DNA of 36,734 bases from Saprospiraceae bacterium (GTDB taxonomy: Bacteria; Bacteroidota; Bacteroidia; Chitinophagales; Saprospiraceae). The translations under genes and the position numbers were made by a program. The notes under the pieces are model-generated. The model had not been told where the DNA came from, did no database searches, and saw only the letters and a list, made by a program, of their open reading frames with translations. Shown in pieces: positions 1 to 8,427 of the stretch. The DNA lies in assembly GCA_021738725.1 (NCBI GenBank), contig JAIPBE010000035.1:1-36734 (forward strand). Direction: 5' to 3'. The stretch's first letter is position 1. Each line of letters opens with the position of its first letter.

Positions 1-9
1 CGTCGACAT

Positions 10-26
10 GGCGGTGAGACACCGCC
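10..26. repeat. Short hairpin repeat, copy 1
   Basis: GGCGGTG, loop AGA, CACCGCC is a perfect 7-bp hairpin. It shares the core GGTGAGACACC with the hairpin at 78-94, so the two look like members of one small palindromic repeat family. Confidence 0.5.
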
Positions 27-77
27 CATAATCATTGTTCAAGAACAAGAGAAATGTGGAGCATCACGTCTTGCGCT

Positions 78-94
78 GCCGGTGAGACACCGGC
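78..94. repeat. Short hairpin repeat, copy 2
   Basis: GCCGGTG, loop AGA, CACCGGC is a perfect 7-bp hairpin, and the flanking T77/A95 extends it to 8 bp. It has the same loop and core as the hairpin at 10-26, while the outer base pairs differ in a compensated way. Confidence 0.5.
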
Positions 95-159
95 ACCAAC
101 GTCCCTCTTTAAGTTGCTGGCAAGAGATTGAAATAGATTAAAACAACCTGCAGTTAAAT

Positions 160-246
160 CAGGAACCAGAAATCAGGAATCAGGAACCAGGAATCAGAAA
201 CCAGGAACCAGGAATCAGGAATCAGGAACGCAGGAACGCAGGAACC
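160..246. repeat. Heptamer minisatellite (CAGGAAY)
   Basis: Twelve head-to-tail units fill this span exactly: nine 7-mers of the type CAGGAAC, CAGGAAT or CAGAAAY, then three 8-mers of the type CAGGAACG or CAGGAACC. On the minus strand it reads as a repetitive Phe/Leu/Ile/Pro/Asp/Ser/Trp peptide, which I take to be an artefact. The unit length is far too short for a CRISPR array. Confidence 0.85.
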
Positions 247-282
247 TTTCCTCCAGCATATTGAAATCAGAATGGTTACAAC

Positions 283-314
283 AAAAAGAGCCCCGAGGAA
301 TCGGAGCTCTTTTT
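283..314. terminator. Bidirectional rho-independent terminator
   Basis: AAAAAGAGCCCCGA and TCGGAGCTCTTTTT form a 14-bp stem with one C/A mismatch and a GGAA tetraloop. A- and T-tracts flank it, so it can work on both strands. It lies 30 bases past the stop codon of the minus-strand gene ending at 344 and probably terminates it. Confidence 0.85.
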
Positions 315-343
315 GTCTTTGAACAGGTAGAATAGCAGGCTGA

Positions 344-1882
344 CTAGCCGCCCATATTAAAGGATATCCCAACATAATAGCCGAGCTCATATTTGGTTTT
401 GGTCGGCACGACATTGGCATCAGAAGAATACCGATCCCCCACCTGATAGCCTTGAGAGAGGCGTCGGATCCGGCCTCCCATGGCACCCATGCTGACGGTG
501 AAACTCTGGTTTTTCCCGATGATCACACTTGGGCCGAGGAAGAAGGTCGGTGTTTCCAGGTTTTCACTGTTGGACAGGGCCATCCCTACGCCGAAAGTAC
601 CTCCGAAAGAGAGTTTTTTCCGACTCTGAAAATAAAAGTGGACACTGGTTGTCAAGAAGGGGATAAAGTTGGATTCATTCTCCGCCCGAAGGAAGGAATC
701 CCGTACAAAGTAAGTTTGGGGTGAGTTGCCAAACTGACCAAAATTGACACCGACACTGGCATTGATCTGCAATCCACCGTATACATTGATATTGATGGGG
801 GCGATCTCCTGACGACCAGATGAAACGGGCCTGTTGGTGCTGTCCCGGGCAATAAAGATTACCTGTAGTTCGAGATCACTATCGTTCGCCTGGGTCCGAT
901 AGGTATGGCTGAACGAATTGTTGATAATCGCCTCATATTCCTGACGAATAGTGGCCTGGATTTGAAATTCCTTGCCAGCATCCCGGGCCACTTCCTTGCG
1001 TAGATTCCCTTCCTGGGCAGTCAGTGCTTCTGCGACCAGCTTGGTATCCCGATGGCTGTCATGGATGAGGGTTTTCAAGGTTTTCAACTTGGGCGTACTT
1101 TCATCGATCTGCTGGGCCTGTGCATCCAGCTCAGCCAGTTTGCTGACCTCCGCACGGTACTTCTCACCAACGCGGATCATATCATCCAGGGCCTGTTGGC
1201 GAGGGGAAGTCGTGATACGAGCATCACCTTTAGGTAGCAGGCTCTCCAGTTCCTTGGTGATCAATTCGCCGATCTTCACCGGAGGGATGTTCGGGTTGTA
1301 TTTCAAGTCATTGATATACGCCAGGATCTGATTGCGATTGCGCATGTTATCCTCGATCTCCTTGAGCTCATTTTGCAGGACATTGATATTCTTTTCCAGT
1401 TTGCGGATGTTGCTGATCGAGGCATCGTAAGCACTCATCAATTGCTGGACCTGGATGTCTGCACCATCCATATATCCGGAAGCTTTGGGGAAGAGGTTTT
1501 CAAACATATCAGCGGATCCACTTCCACCTGCAAGACCAGAAAAGATGTCGGTTGGCAAACCACCTGTGGGCGATAACATGGACATCAGGCTGGTGAAGCC
1601 CATATTGGTTTTGTTGGCTGTCGGTTTGTTCCGTTGGAGGACCTCTAGCTCATAGATGAAATTGTTATAGTTTTCCGTGTGCAGGAAGATCTGGTTGCCT
1701 TTCCGGACTGAATATTCCTCCACCTCCTTATCACCCCGCATGGCACGAAAGGTTTCGTGGAATGCATCGTAATAGATGTGCAAGTCCTGTTGGGCCTGAC
1801 CTGGGCTGATACCGAGGGCGAACAGGAAGGTCAGAACGAGCCCACGGATAATGGTTTGTACACTTGAAGATGACTTCATCAT
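344..1882 (-). CDS. Exported coiled-coil protein with beta-rich C-terminus, unknown function
   Basis: I do not recognise a named family. The 512-residue protein begins with two Met codons and a signal peptide (about residues 1-31, with a hydrophobic core and an AQA-type cleavage site). Residues about 150-310 are charged and heptad-like, including alternating Lys/Glu/Asn/Leu stretches that suggest a coiled coil. The last about 150 residues are rich in alternating aromatic and small residues in short beta-hairpin-like segments and finish in GISFNMGG, as expected for a small outer-membrane barrel. I infer an outer-membrane-anchored protein with a periplasmic coiled coil. It is divergent from the CHASE2 operon, with a 127-base shared upstream region, and is followed by the terminator at 283-314. 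Confidence 0.75.
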   Translation of the reverse strand: MMKSSSSVQTIIRGLVLTFLFALGISPGQAQQDLHIYYDAFHETFRAMRGDKEVEEYSVRKGNQIFLHTENYNNFIYELEVLQRNKPTANKTNMGFTSLMSMLSPTGGLPTDIFSGLAGGSGSADMFENLFPKASGYMDGADIQVQQLMSAYDASISNIRKLEKNINVLQNELKEIEDNMRNRNQILAYINDLKYNPNIPPVKIGELITKELESLLPKGDARITTSPRQQALDDMIRVGEKYRAEVSKLAELDAQAQQIDESTPKLKTLKTLIHDSHRDTKLVAEALTAQEGNLRKEVARDAGKEFQIQATIRQEYEAIINNSFSHTYRTQANDSDLELQVIFIARDSTNRPVSSGRQEIAPININVYGGLQINASVGVNFGQFGNSPQTYFVRDSFLRAENESNFIPFLTTSVHFYFQSRKKLSFGGTFGVGMALSNSENLETPTFFLGPSVIIGKNQSFTVSMGAMGGRIRRLSQGYQVGDRYSSDANVVPTKTKYELGYYVGISFNMGG

Positions 1883-1954
1883 GAGAATTCTAGCTTAGGG
1901 TTGTGGTAAAAATACCTATTCGCAGAGGATTGTGGTCCACAGACCTCAATTTGC

Positions 1955-1984
1955 TTTGTGAACGGTATCTTTTCTTTAGATTCA
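1955..1984 (+). promoter_or_regulatory. Possible Bacteroidota-type promoter for the CHASE2 operon
   Basis: TTTG at 1955-1958 is followed after 18 bases by TAGATTCA at 1977-1984, which partly matches the TTTG / TAnnTTTG pattern known for Bacteroidota primary sigma factors. It lies 25 bases before the ATG at 2010. A short palindrome (TGTGG-T-CCACA, 1931-1941) sits just upstream and could be an operator. Both calls are weak. Confidence 0.3.
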
Positions 1985-2009
1985 TATCCTTCCTATAAAG
2001 TTACCAACC

Positions 2010-3254
2010 ATGCGTACCTTTTTTCGACAATTTGTCCATTGGATCATCAAGCCACACAGCATCCTGGTGACAATTGTCCTCTTTTTGTTCATTGGGGTGT
2101 TGGACATGATCCGTTTCAACCTTCACTTTCTCGATCCGTTTAACAATGGATTGAAGGATTACGAGGTCACAGATATCGTCTACTCACGTCTGGAAGACCG
2201 AGATCGGGTCAGTATAAATGATGAAATCATCCTGGTCAATACCGGTCAGCCAAACCGGGAGACGTTGAACCAAATGCTCCAGAAACTCCACACGTATCGT
2301 CCCCGGGCGATCGGGATGGATGTCCTGTTAGGGAAGAATATGGACCCGGTCGTGGACACCGCCTTGCGCAATACCATGGCATCCATTCCCAACCTCGTGC
2401 TGGGCACCCAATTGGGAGAATACATTCCCGATCGGGAATATTTTGCAGAATCGGAGGAAGGTAATCCGTTTTTTCTCCGTGACAACCTCACTGGATATAC
2501 CAACTTCCTGTCGGCTGACAACATGACGGTCCGCATGTTCAGTCCATTTGAGCAGTTTGTATCCGGCCCTGTAGACGCTTTCGCGGTGGCGGTAGCCCGG
2601 GAGGCCAACCCCGAAGCCGTCCGACGATTGGCCGACCGGCACAATCAGATCGAGCGGATCAACTATATCGGCAGTGAAAACTTTACCAAGGTATCCGCTG
2701 AGGTGCTCCTGGATTCCAATTTCAATGGGGCTGACCTCTTTCGCAACAAGATCGTTCTGATGGGATATATCGGGGAGGAAAGCTGGGCCGAATCGATCAA
2801 TGACAAGTTCTACACACCGTTGAATCCAAAATATACCGGCCGGGCGTTGCCGGATATGTACGGGGTTGTGATCCACGCCAATATCATTGCGATGATCTTG
2901 AACGGAGATTATATCTACGACTTTCCGGCCTGGCTGGTCATCCTGCTGGAGATCCTCTTCACCTATGTGAATGTAGCGATGATCCACTGGATCTATCGTC
3001 GTTTTCATGTCGCTTTTCATCCAATTACCCGAACGATTCAACTTTTGGAGTTTTCAATACTCTTCTTTATGACAGCCTATCTGTTCCATTACTTTCAGGT
3101 CCGGGTAGATCTCGGTTCCGGGATATTGGGATTGGCACTGGCCTATGATTTTGTAATGATCTATGAATCTCTGCTACGAGAACCGCTCACCCGGTTCTTT
3201 GCGCGCTTTCAGGTCTATTTGCCTGAACTGCCGGCAGGGCGAAATATTGAATGA
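2010..3254 (+). CDS. CHASE2-domain membrane protein without an output domain
   Basis: CHASE2 is an extracytoplasmic sensor domain usually attached to kinase, cyclase or phosphatase outputs. This 414-residue protein has one N-terminal membrane helix (about 18-36), a large extracytoplasmic region (about 40-300), then three membrane helices (about 308-330, 348-366, 371-388). The CHASE2 hallmarks are the IGMDVLLG segment near residue 98 and the RALPDMYGVVIHANIIAMIL stretch just before the C-terminal helices. After the last helix only about 25 residues remain, so there is no cytoplasmic output domain. It starts an operon: the next gene begins 14 bases after its stop. I infer a sensor that signals through partner proteins or through the membrane bundle. 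The CHASE2 call is firm and the role is open. Confidence 0.85.
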   Translation: MRTFFRQFVHWIIKPHSILVTIVLFLFIGVLDMIRFNLHFLDPFNNGLKDYEVTDIVYSRLEDRDRVSINDEIILVNTGQPNRETLNQMLQKLHTYRPRAIGMDVLLGKNMDPVVDTALRNTMASIPNLVLGTQLGEYIPDREYFAESEEGNPFFLRDNLTGYTNFLSADNMTVRMFSPFEQFVSGPVDAFAVAVAREANPEAVRRLADRHNQIERINYIGSENFTKVSAEVLLDSNFNGADLFRNKIVLMGYIGEESWAESINDKFYTPLNPKYTGRALPDMYGVVIHANIIAMILNGDYIYDFPAWLVILLEILFTYVNVAMIHWIYRRFHVAFHPITRTIQLLEFSILFFMTAYLFHYFQVRVDLGSGILGLALAYDFVMIYESLLREPLTRFFARFQVYLPELPAGRNIE

Positions 3255-3268
3255 ACGATTAATTCGAA

Positions 3269-4228
3269 ATGATGAAAACCAAGCTGTATGTAAGCCTGCT
3301 GATAGCCTTTTCCTGGCTCCAGCTGACCGCTCAAGACGCAACCTTCCGGGTGACGGATGTGCATGGTATGGTCACCTATCAGGAAACGAAACTCAGTACA
3401 CCCCAACGTGTCTGGCCTGGAGGAAAGCTGCCCGTCTTCGGGATGGTCAATGTGCCGGAAGGGGCAGGTGTCAACCTGTTGGATGGCAACACCTTGCACC
3501 GATTGAAGGATATGGGGGTTTATGACCTGGAAAAATTCTACAATATCCGCAAGGAGCAGAGTCTCAGTTTTACAAATAGATTCTGGAATTATGTCAACAA
3601 CGGGTTGCGCGCAGCGGATACCGTTCGCGATCTGGAGAAATACCATCAAAATTTTATGGCTGTATCTGGCGGAGTGAAAGGGTATGGCCCTGGTGATCAG
3701 GGGTTGATCCTCCTCGCCCCGCTGCCCGGCAAGATCGGTCTTGAACGAGTAGCCTTCCGATGGGAACGACAGGCACACCCCGGTGTCTACCGCTTCACCC
3801 TGATCGAAGCCGAATCCGGTAAGACCGTCTATCAGGCCGAAGTGGCAGATTCCGTACTATCTGTCAATCTGGTGCAACTGGGCCTGCAGAAAGAAACGAC
3901 CTACCGCTGGCAGGTTGCTACAGAAGGGGAAGGTGCAATGCTGAAAGCTGAACTCAGTTTTGAGTTTGCCGATCCTTCAGAAGCCGCTGTTTCACGGAAT
4001 CTGGATAACCTGAAAGACTATCACCTTGCAGATGAAAAGGAGAAAAGATGGATGAAGGCGACCATCCTGGAAATGGAAGGGTATATGTACGAGGCGCAAA
4101 TAACCTTTGCAGCTTTGTTGGAGGATTATCCGGATGATGGTTACATTCGAAATCTTTACAGCCTGTTCCTCACCCGACAAAATGATGTCAAACGAGCTAA
4201 AGCTGTTTGGCCAGGTGACGATAAATAG
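3269..4228 (+). CDS. Exported FecR-like / beta-sandwich / helical protein
   Basis: The 319-residue protein begins with two Met codons and a signal peptide ending about residue 22 (LTAQ). Residues about 25-80 resemble the FecR-like fold: a VHGMVTYQE motif, then strands leading to VNLLDGNTLHRL. Residues about 155-235 look like a beta-sandwich module with an FRWE motif, and residues about 240-319 are helical and TPR-like. It follows the CHASE2 gene by 14 bases. The next gene encodes the same three-part design (GQSTYQE, FIWT, helical tail), so the two look like diverged tandem duplicates. I infer periplasmic partners of the CHASE2 protein. No enzymatic motif is visible. The FecR-like label is by pattern only. 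Confidence 0.75.
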   Translation: MMKTKLYVSLLIAFSWLQLTAQDATFRVTDVHGMVTYQETKLSTPQRVWPGGKLPVFGMVNVPEGAGVNLLDGNTLHRLKDMGVYDLEKFYNIRKEQSLSFTNRFWNYVNNGLRAADTVRDLEKYHQNFMAVSGGVKGYGPGDQGLILLAPLPGKIGLERVAFRWERQAHPGVYRFTLIEAESGKTVYQAEVADSVLSVNLVQLGLQKETTYRWQVATEGEGAMLKAELSFEFADPSEAAVSRNLDNLKDYHLADEKEKRWMKATILEMEGYMYEAQITFAALLEDYPDDGYIRNLYSLFLTRQNDVKRAKAVWPGDDK

Positions 4229-4293
4229 CAGGTTTTGAGTAACTTGGAGCAGACAACTCACAAAAGGAACATAATTATTATAAGCAACCAACT

Positions 4294-5856
4294 ATGAAAA
4301 CGACATTGTTTACACTGTTGTTTGCACTGATAATCTCAGTTGCAAGCACACAACCTACACGTCGCACCACGCCATCTACACAGGAGCCTACGGTGTCGAT
4401 CTGGGTGTGGAGTATCCAGGGGCAATCAACCTATCAGGAGCCGGGTTACAAAATGGCCCGCCCGCTCAGCGAAGGTACATTGTTGTCAAAAGATGCGGAC
4501 ATATGGGTCTCCGATAATGGTCAGGTGGTGCTTTTGTACAATGGTACCAGTACGGCTTTGGGGAAAGGGGCACATAGTGTCCATGATCTGATCATGACTA
4601 CGTCCGGCAAAGTGGCCTCTGGTTTTAGCCAGGGCGCAGCTCCCTCCCCGACCGGCGGAGGTGTCAGTGGACATGGCGATGACGGCTCCGGATTTGGTCA
4701 GGGCGCACCCCCACCTCCAGCCGGTAGTGAACAAGATAGTCGCGGAAATGATGGCTCCGGCTTTGGTCAGGATGCTCCAGGTGGTACTCCTCCAGCACCT
4801 GTAGAAGATGATGACATCCATTCAACTGTTCACCGTCCTTCTGGAGATGGTCTGGTACCCAACCCCAGTTTGGACTTCCTGAATTGGATCAGCAGGCACC
4901 GTGAAGCGGGTTCTGGCTTCAGTGATGGAGCGGCTCCGCCCCCAACTAGTGGTGGCATTAGCGGACGAGGAGACGACGGCTCCGGCTTTGGCCAGGGCGC
5001 AGCCCCTGCTCCGACCGGGGGCACAGAGAGAGGACGCGGCGATGAAGGCTCCGGCTTTGGCCAGGGCGCAGCTCCTGCTCCAACCGGTGGTGCAGAAAGA
5101 GGAAGAGGCGATGAAGGTTCCGGTTTCGGTCAGGGCGCGGCCCCTGCTCCAACTGGTGGTGCAGAAAGAGGCAGAGGAGATGAAGGCTCCGGATTCAGTG
5201 ATGGAACGGCCCCGTCCCCTACTGGTGGCGGACTTGCCGGACGCGGAGATGATGGTTCCGGATTTGGAGATGGAATCACCACGGCCCCACAGTCCAGTGG
5301 AGGATTGAGTCAAAACAGGGATACAAAAATGAAAACAGTAGCAGTTACAAATGTGGCTTTCCTGGGCGAATTTGCCGGAAATGTAACTCTGGGCCCCGTG
5401 GACTTCATCTGGACACCACCCGGTGAAAACCAGACCTGTCAATTCAAGATCTGGAATAAGAACACACCGCAAAAGCCATTGTATCAAGTCAATACTTCCA
5501 GATCTGGAATAATCCTGGATTTGCGCGATCTGAATCTCAAAAATGGTGAAAACTATGTCGCCACCATCAGTCTGGCTTCAGGGAGTGCGACAGCACGGGG
5601 AACGGTCAATTTTACTGTTGTCGGACCCGAAATTCAACTGAAGGCCTTTCAGCAGGCCAAGGCCAATGGACTCTATCCGATCGCTTCACCGGCACACCGT
5701 GCGATTTTGAATGCGATGGAATTGGAAAAGGCCAAATTGAATACGGCAGCGACTGTACAATATCAACGTGCGTATGAACTGGATCCGAACAGTGATCTGG
5801 TCAATGCGATGATTTATAACTTTAAGATGCAACATGGACTGATCGAGAAAGAATAA
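4294..5856 (+). CDS. Exported FecR-like protein with nine 23-residue Gly-rich repeats
   Basis: The 520-residue protein has a signal peptide (about 1-19), a FecR-like module (about 33-95, with GQSTYQE and WVSDNGQVVLLYNG), a low-complexity repeat region (about 108-337), a beta-sandwich module (about 357-445, starting near VDFIW) and a helical tail (about 450-520). The repeat units start at residues 108, 131, 154, 206, 229, 252, 275, 298 and 321 with a consensus near GSGFGQGAAPAPTGG followed by a charged GRGDE/GRGDD end. Outside the repeats it parallels its upstream neighbour, so the array looks like an insertion between two ancestral modules. The repeats could form a flexible spacer across the periplasm or peptidoglycan. 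Transcription ends at the terminator at 5876-5912. Confidence 0.8.
   Translation: MKTTLFTLLFALIISVASTQPTRRTTPSTQEPTVSIWVWSIQGQSTYQEPGYKMARPLSEGTLLSKDADIWVSDNGQVVLLYNGTSTALGKGAHSVHDLIMTTSGKVASGFSQGAAPSPTGGGVSGHGDDGSGFGQGAPPPPAGSEQDSRGNDGSGFGQDAPGGTPPAPVEDDDIHSTVHRPSGDGLVPNPSLDFLNWISRHREAGSGFSDGAAPPPTSGGISGRGDDGSGFGQGAAPAPTGGTERGRGDEGSGFGQGAAPAPTGGAERGRGDEGSGFGQGAAPAPTGGAERGRGDEGSGFSDGTAPSPTGGGLAGRGDDGSGFGDGITTAPQSSGGLSQNRDTKMKTVAVTNVAFLGEFAGNVTLGPVDFIWTPPGENQTCQFKIWNKNTPQKPLYQVNTSRSGIILDLRDLNLKNGENYVATISLASGSATARGTVNFTVVGPEIQLKAFQQAKANGLYPIASPAHRAILNAMELEKAKLNTAATVQYQRAYELDPNSDLVNAMIYNFKMQHGLIEKE
4615..5304 (+). repeat. Coding 69-bp tandem repeat array
   Basis: Units of 69 bp encode the Gly-rich segments of the surrounding gene. 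Three units starting at 4978, 5047 and 5116 are close to identical at the DNA level. The outer units are more diverged, and a non-repeat insert separates the third and fourth units. This is the usual pattern of recent expansion from the centre and makes length variation between strains likely. Confidence 0.85.
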
Positions 5857-5875
5857 CGATCAGAGTTTCATTAAT

Positions 5876-5912
5876 AAAGGGAAGGGATCTGTCTGACAGA
5901 TCCCTTCCCTTT
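5876..5912. terminator. Strong bidirectional terminator between convergent genes
   Basis: A perfect 17-bp stem (AAAGGGAAGGGATCTGT with its complement) closes a 3-base CTG loop, with A-tract and T-tract flanks. It separates the plus-strand repeat-protein gene (stop 5856) from the minus-strand caspase gene (stop 5930) and can serve both. Confidence 0.93.
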
Positions 5913-5929
5913 TTCAGGCATATCCAACG

Positions 5930-8395
5930 TTATTCGTATTTCTTCAACAGGGCATCAAATTCCGGCAGGTCCTGAAGGGCTTTCAGGTCAGAATCTGAAC
6001 GAATATGTGAAAAGTTGGTAAAACCCGATTGAATGGATAATTCCAGTGCCTCCAAAGAGATGCCTATATGTCCCGAGAGAGATTCAACACAAGCCAGATT
6101 ATAGTAAGCTGTTGCCAGATCGGAATGGCCTGCACATGCGGAGATAAATCTTGCTAACACTTGCCGGGACTCGGAAAGCCGGCCCAGTGCTAAAAGCGTT
6201 GCTCCGGCACCATTATAGGCAGGACAGAATACAGAATCTGATTGAACAGCAATAGCCTTTTGGTAATACTCCAGACTTTTTGCCATATCTCCTCTGTTAT
6301 ATTCAAACCATCCCAGATTGGAGAATGTAATCTGATTATTTGGGGATAAGGTTAATGCATAATGAAATGTTTGATCCGCCTCCTTCTTTTTATCCAGGCC
6401 AGCATACACTCGGCCAAGTCCATTCCAGACGGAGATGGACGAAGAATCTCTCTGAATGACTTGTTGAAAATAGTACAGAGCACGATTGAGATCTGATTTC
6501 TTGTTGTAGAATTCAGCGATCTGCGCGAGGTCATTTGTGATGACAGGTGTTTTGGTCAGCACCTGTTGATACCAGATCTCCGCCATTTCTGGTCGGCCCT
6601 GATTTTCCCAGTAAAGTCCATAGTTCATCAGGGGCTGAGGTAGGGTCGGATTTTGGCGGATAGCTTCCAGATAGGCTACTTCTGCAAGAAAATTCTCACC
6701 CTTGTATAGATGATATTTGGCTCGGACGTTGTAGCTGCCGAAAAGTGAGGAATCGCGTTGCAGAGCCTCATTCGCCCACTTTCCCGCATCTTCCATTTGG
6801 CCAAGTTCAGCATATGTGATCGCCAGATTGTTATAGGGCATGGCCCATGTTGGCGCTACAGTGATCGCATCCTTATAATGCAATATCGCTTCAGGCCGGT
6901 GATGCATTCGAAATTCAATCAGTCCCAATTCATTTGGAATAAACGCTGATCTTGGTTCCAATAACTTAGCTGAATCAGCCTGCATCTTCGCTTTTATTAG
7001 AAGGCTGATGTCGGGCTCCAGATATGTATCAAATTTGATGCGGAGACTGATGGCTTTAAAGTAATGGGCTAATGCCAGCAATCGATTTCGCATATATGGA
7101 TCTTCGCTAAGCATAGTTGCAGCGGTCTCAAGGTAAATGGGGTATTTTTGATATGAAGAGGTCGTTCCATTCCAACGGGCGATCAATTCCTTCTGGTCAT
7201 TTTTCAAATAGGCGTTGATCGCCTGTTGGGCGACTTCCTGCAGGTTGGCGATCAACTTGTTTTCCAATTCACTAACTTCCTTCTTGTCCGGATAGACCTT
7301 TCTCAGTTGCCCCAATTGCATATAGGCGGATGTGCCTTTTCGACCCTCCGATCCGAGATCAATTTCCAATAATTTACCCTGATCCAAAGCGGCTTGATAG
7401 GCGGTAGACATGGCCACCCAAACTGTATCAATAGACTCTTTGATGACTGGCTCACGAGACGCCAGGGCCTCTTCCTGTTCAGTGAAATTGGGGTCGATCT
7501 CCTTTCGCATAGCTAGTAATTGATCTTCATCGATCACCGCTACCCGGGCATTTCGGTCTCCGATCAGATTGGGGGTTTGATGGAGGGGAGCGACATCCGG
7601 TTCGATCATATCCTCAAGGTATCGGGATAATTCTTTCATGGTGACCTGGAGGTCATGATCCACATCTGCCATGCCGGTCAGGCCCTGGATAAGATACCAG
7701 GAGAACACGCCTCGTCCACCGCCCCACTGTTCACCTTCCTGTGAATATTCATTGGATTGGCAAGACATGATCTTGATCTCAGAATTAAATTGTTCGGCCA
7801 TCGCAGATGTGGCTGCCTGCGAACCATTAACATTGCTTCCGGCCAGTTTGCCAGCATGACACGCGTCTGTGACGATCAGGACCTGAACTTCTCGAGTGAT
7901 CAGGGCATTGACGGTCCTGCGAATTTCATCCAGTCGCAATGAATTCGAAGAATAATTGTTGGCGGGTGTATCATATACCAGCAAGTGGCCGGGTTCATCC
8001 GGAAAAAGCGTTTCCACATCCCCGTGACCAGCAAAATAGATCACCACCTTGTCGCCCGCTTTACTGTCTTTGATCAATGAACGAAGAGCACTGTACACAT
8101 TGCCACCGGTGGCATGTTCATTGGTCAGCAATTTGAGGTTGTCTGCAATTACTTTGTCTACAGGCCTCTCTTGAAGATACTTCGCAAACGCCTCGGCATC
8201 ACGATTAGCATAACGAAGATCCGGTATATCCGGGTCCTGGTATTCGGATATACCTACGACAACCGCGCGACAGGTGCCCTTTGGCCCGAATTGACCCTGA
8301 ACGGATCCGGGCAATAGAAGGGCCACTGAAATGCATACAAGAATTTGCCTTGCACTTCGAATCCAGAATCCCATAATGTGTTGTGAACAATTCAT
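5930..8395 (-). CDS. Exported caspase-family (C14) protease with TPR repeats
   Basis: This 821-residue protein has a caspase p20-like domain: RAVVVGISEYQDPDIPDLRY (43-62), the His of YFAGHGD (H124) and the Cys of TDACHAG (C179), so the catalytic dyad is intact. An EF-hand-like loop, DVDHDLQVTMKEL, follows near residue 240. A linker leads to a long helical region (about 380-815) with repeated TPR-type motifs such as AMPYNNLAITYAELGQ and NNQITFSNLGWFEYNRGD. A hydrophobic N-terminal segment (about 17-33) ending in VQGQ predicts export. A second Met at 8374 gives a shorter and more typical signal peptide and is a good alternative start. It is convergent with the CHASE2 operon and divergent from an exported metallopeptidase-TPR gene. 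A caspase outside the cytoplasm points to substrates in the envelope. The family call is firm; export rests on the signal peptide. Confidence 0.9.
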   Translation of the reverse strand: MNCSQHIMGFWIRSARQILVCISVALLLPGSVQGQFGPKGTCRAVVVGISEYQDPDIPDLRYANRDAEAFAKYLQERPVDKVIADNLKLLTNEHATGGNVYSALRSLIKDSKAGDKVVIYFAGHGDVETLFPDEPGHLLVYDTPANNYSSNSLRLDEIRRTVNALITREVQVLIVTDACHAGKLAGSNVNGSQAATSAMAEQFNSEIKIMSCQSNEYSQEGEQWGGGRGVFSWYLIQGLTGMADVDHDLQVTMKELSRYLEDMIEPDVAPLHQTPNLIGDRNARVAVIDEDQLLAMRKEIDPNFTEQEEALASREPVIKESIDTVWVAMSTAYQAALDQGKLLEIDLGSEGRKGTSAYMQLGQLRKVYPDKKEVSELENKLIANLQEVAQQAINAYLKNDQKELIARWNGTTSSYQKYPIYLETAATMLSEDPYMRNRLLALAHYFKAISLRIKFDTYLEPDISLLIKAKMQADSAKLLEPRSAFIPNELGLIEFRMHHRPEAILHYKDAITVAPTWAMPYNNLAITYAELGQMEDAGKWANEALQRDSSLFGSYNVRAKYHLYKGENFLAEVAYLEAIRQNPTLPQPLMNYGLYWENQGRPEMAEIWYQQVLTKTPVITNDLAQIAEFYNKKSDLNRALYYFQQVIQRDSSSISVWNGLGRVYAGLDKKKEADQTFHYALTLSPNNQITFSNLGWFEYNRGDMAKSLEYYQKAIAVQSDSVFCPAYNGAGATLLALGRLSESRQVLARFISACAGHSDLATAYYNLACVESLSGHIGISLEALELSIQSGFTNFSHIRSDSDLKALQDLPEFDALLKKYE

Positions 8396-8427
8396 TCCAA
8401 GCTAAATGTAGTAGATTTAACAAACAC

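Larger units (their letters stand above)
1..343. other. Non-coding leader region of the window
   Basis: I see no credible gene here. The stretch holds two matched hairpins (10-26 and 78-94), a heptamer tandem repeat (160-246) and a bidirectional terminator (283-314). The open frame that crosses it on the minus strand is mostly a translation of the heptamer repeat, so I do not call it. Confidence 0.7.

Noticed and set aside
160-246. CRISPR-like array
   Set aside because: Units are 7-8 bases with no spacers, which is a minisatellite.
154-486. Open frame on the minus strand across the first repeat
   Set aside because: More than a third of it translates the heptamer minisatellite and it overlaps the terminator and the 3' end of a better-supported gene.
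4822-5487. Long minus-strand frame opposite the Gly-rich repeat array
   Set aside because: It is a shadow of the 69-bp repeats; the plus-strand frame has a signal peptide and recognisable modules on both sides.
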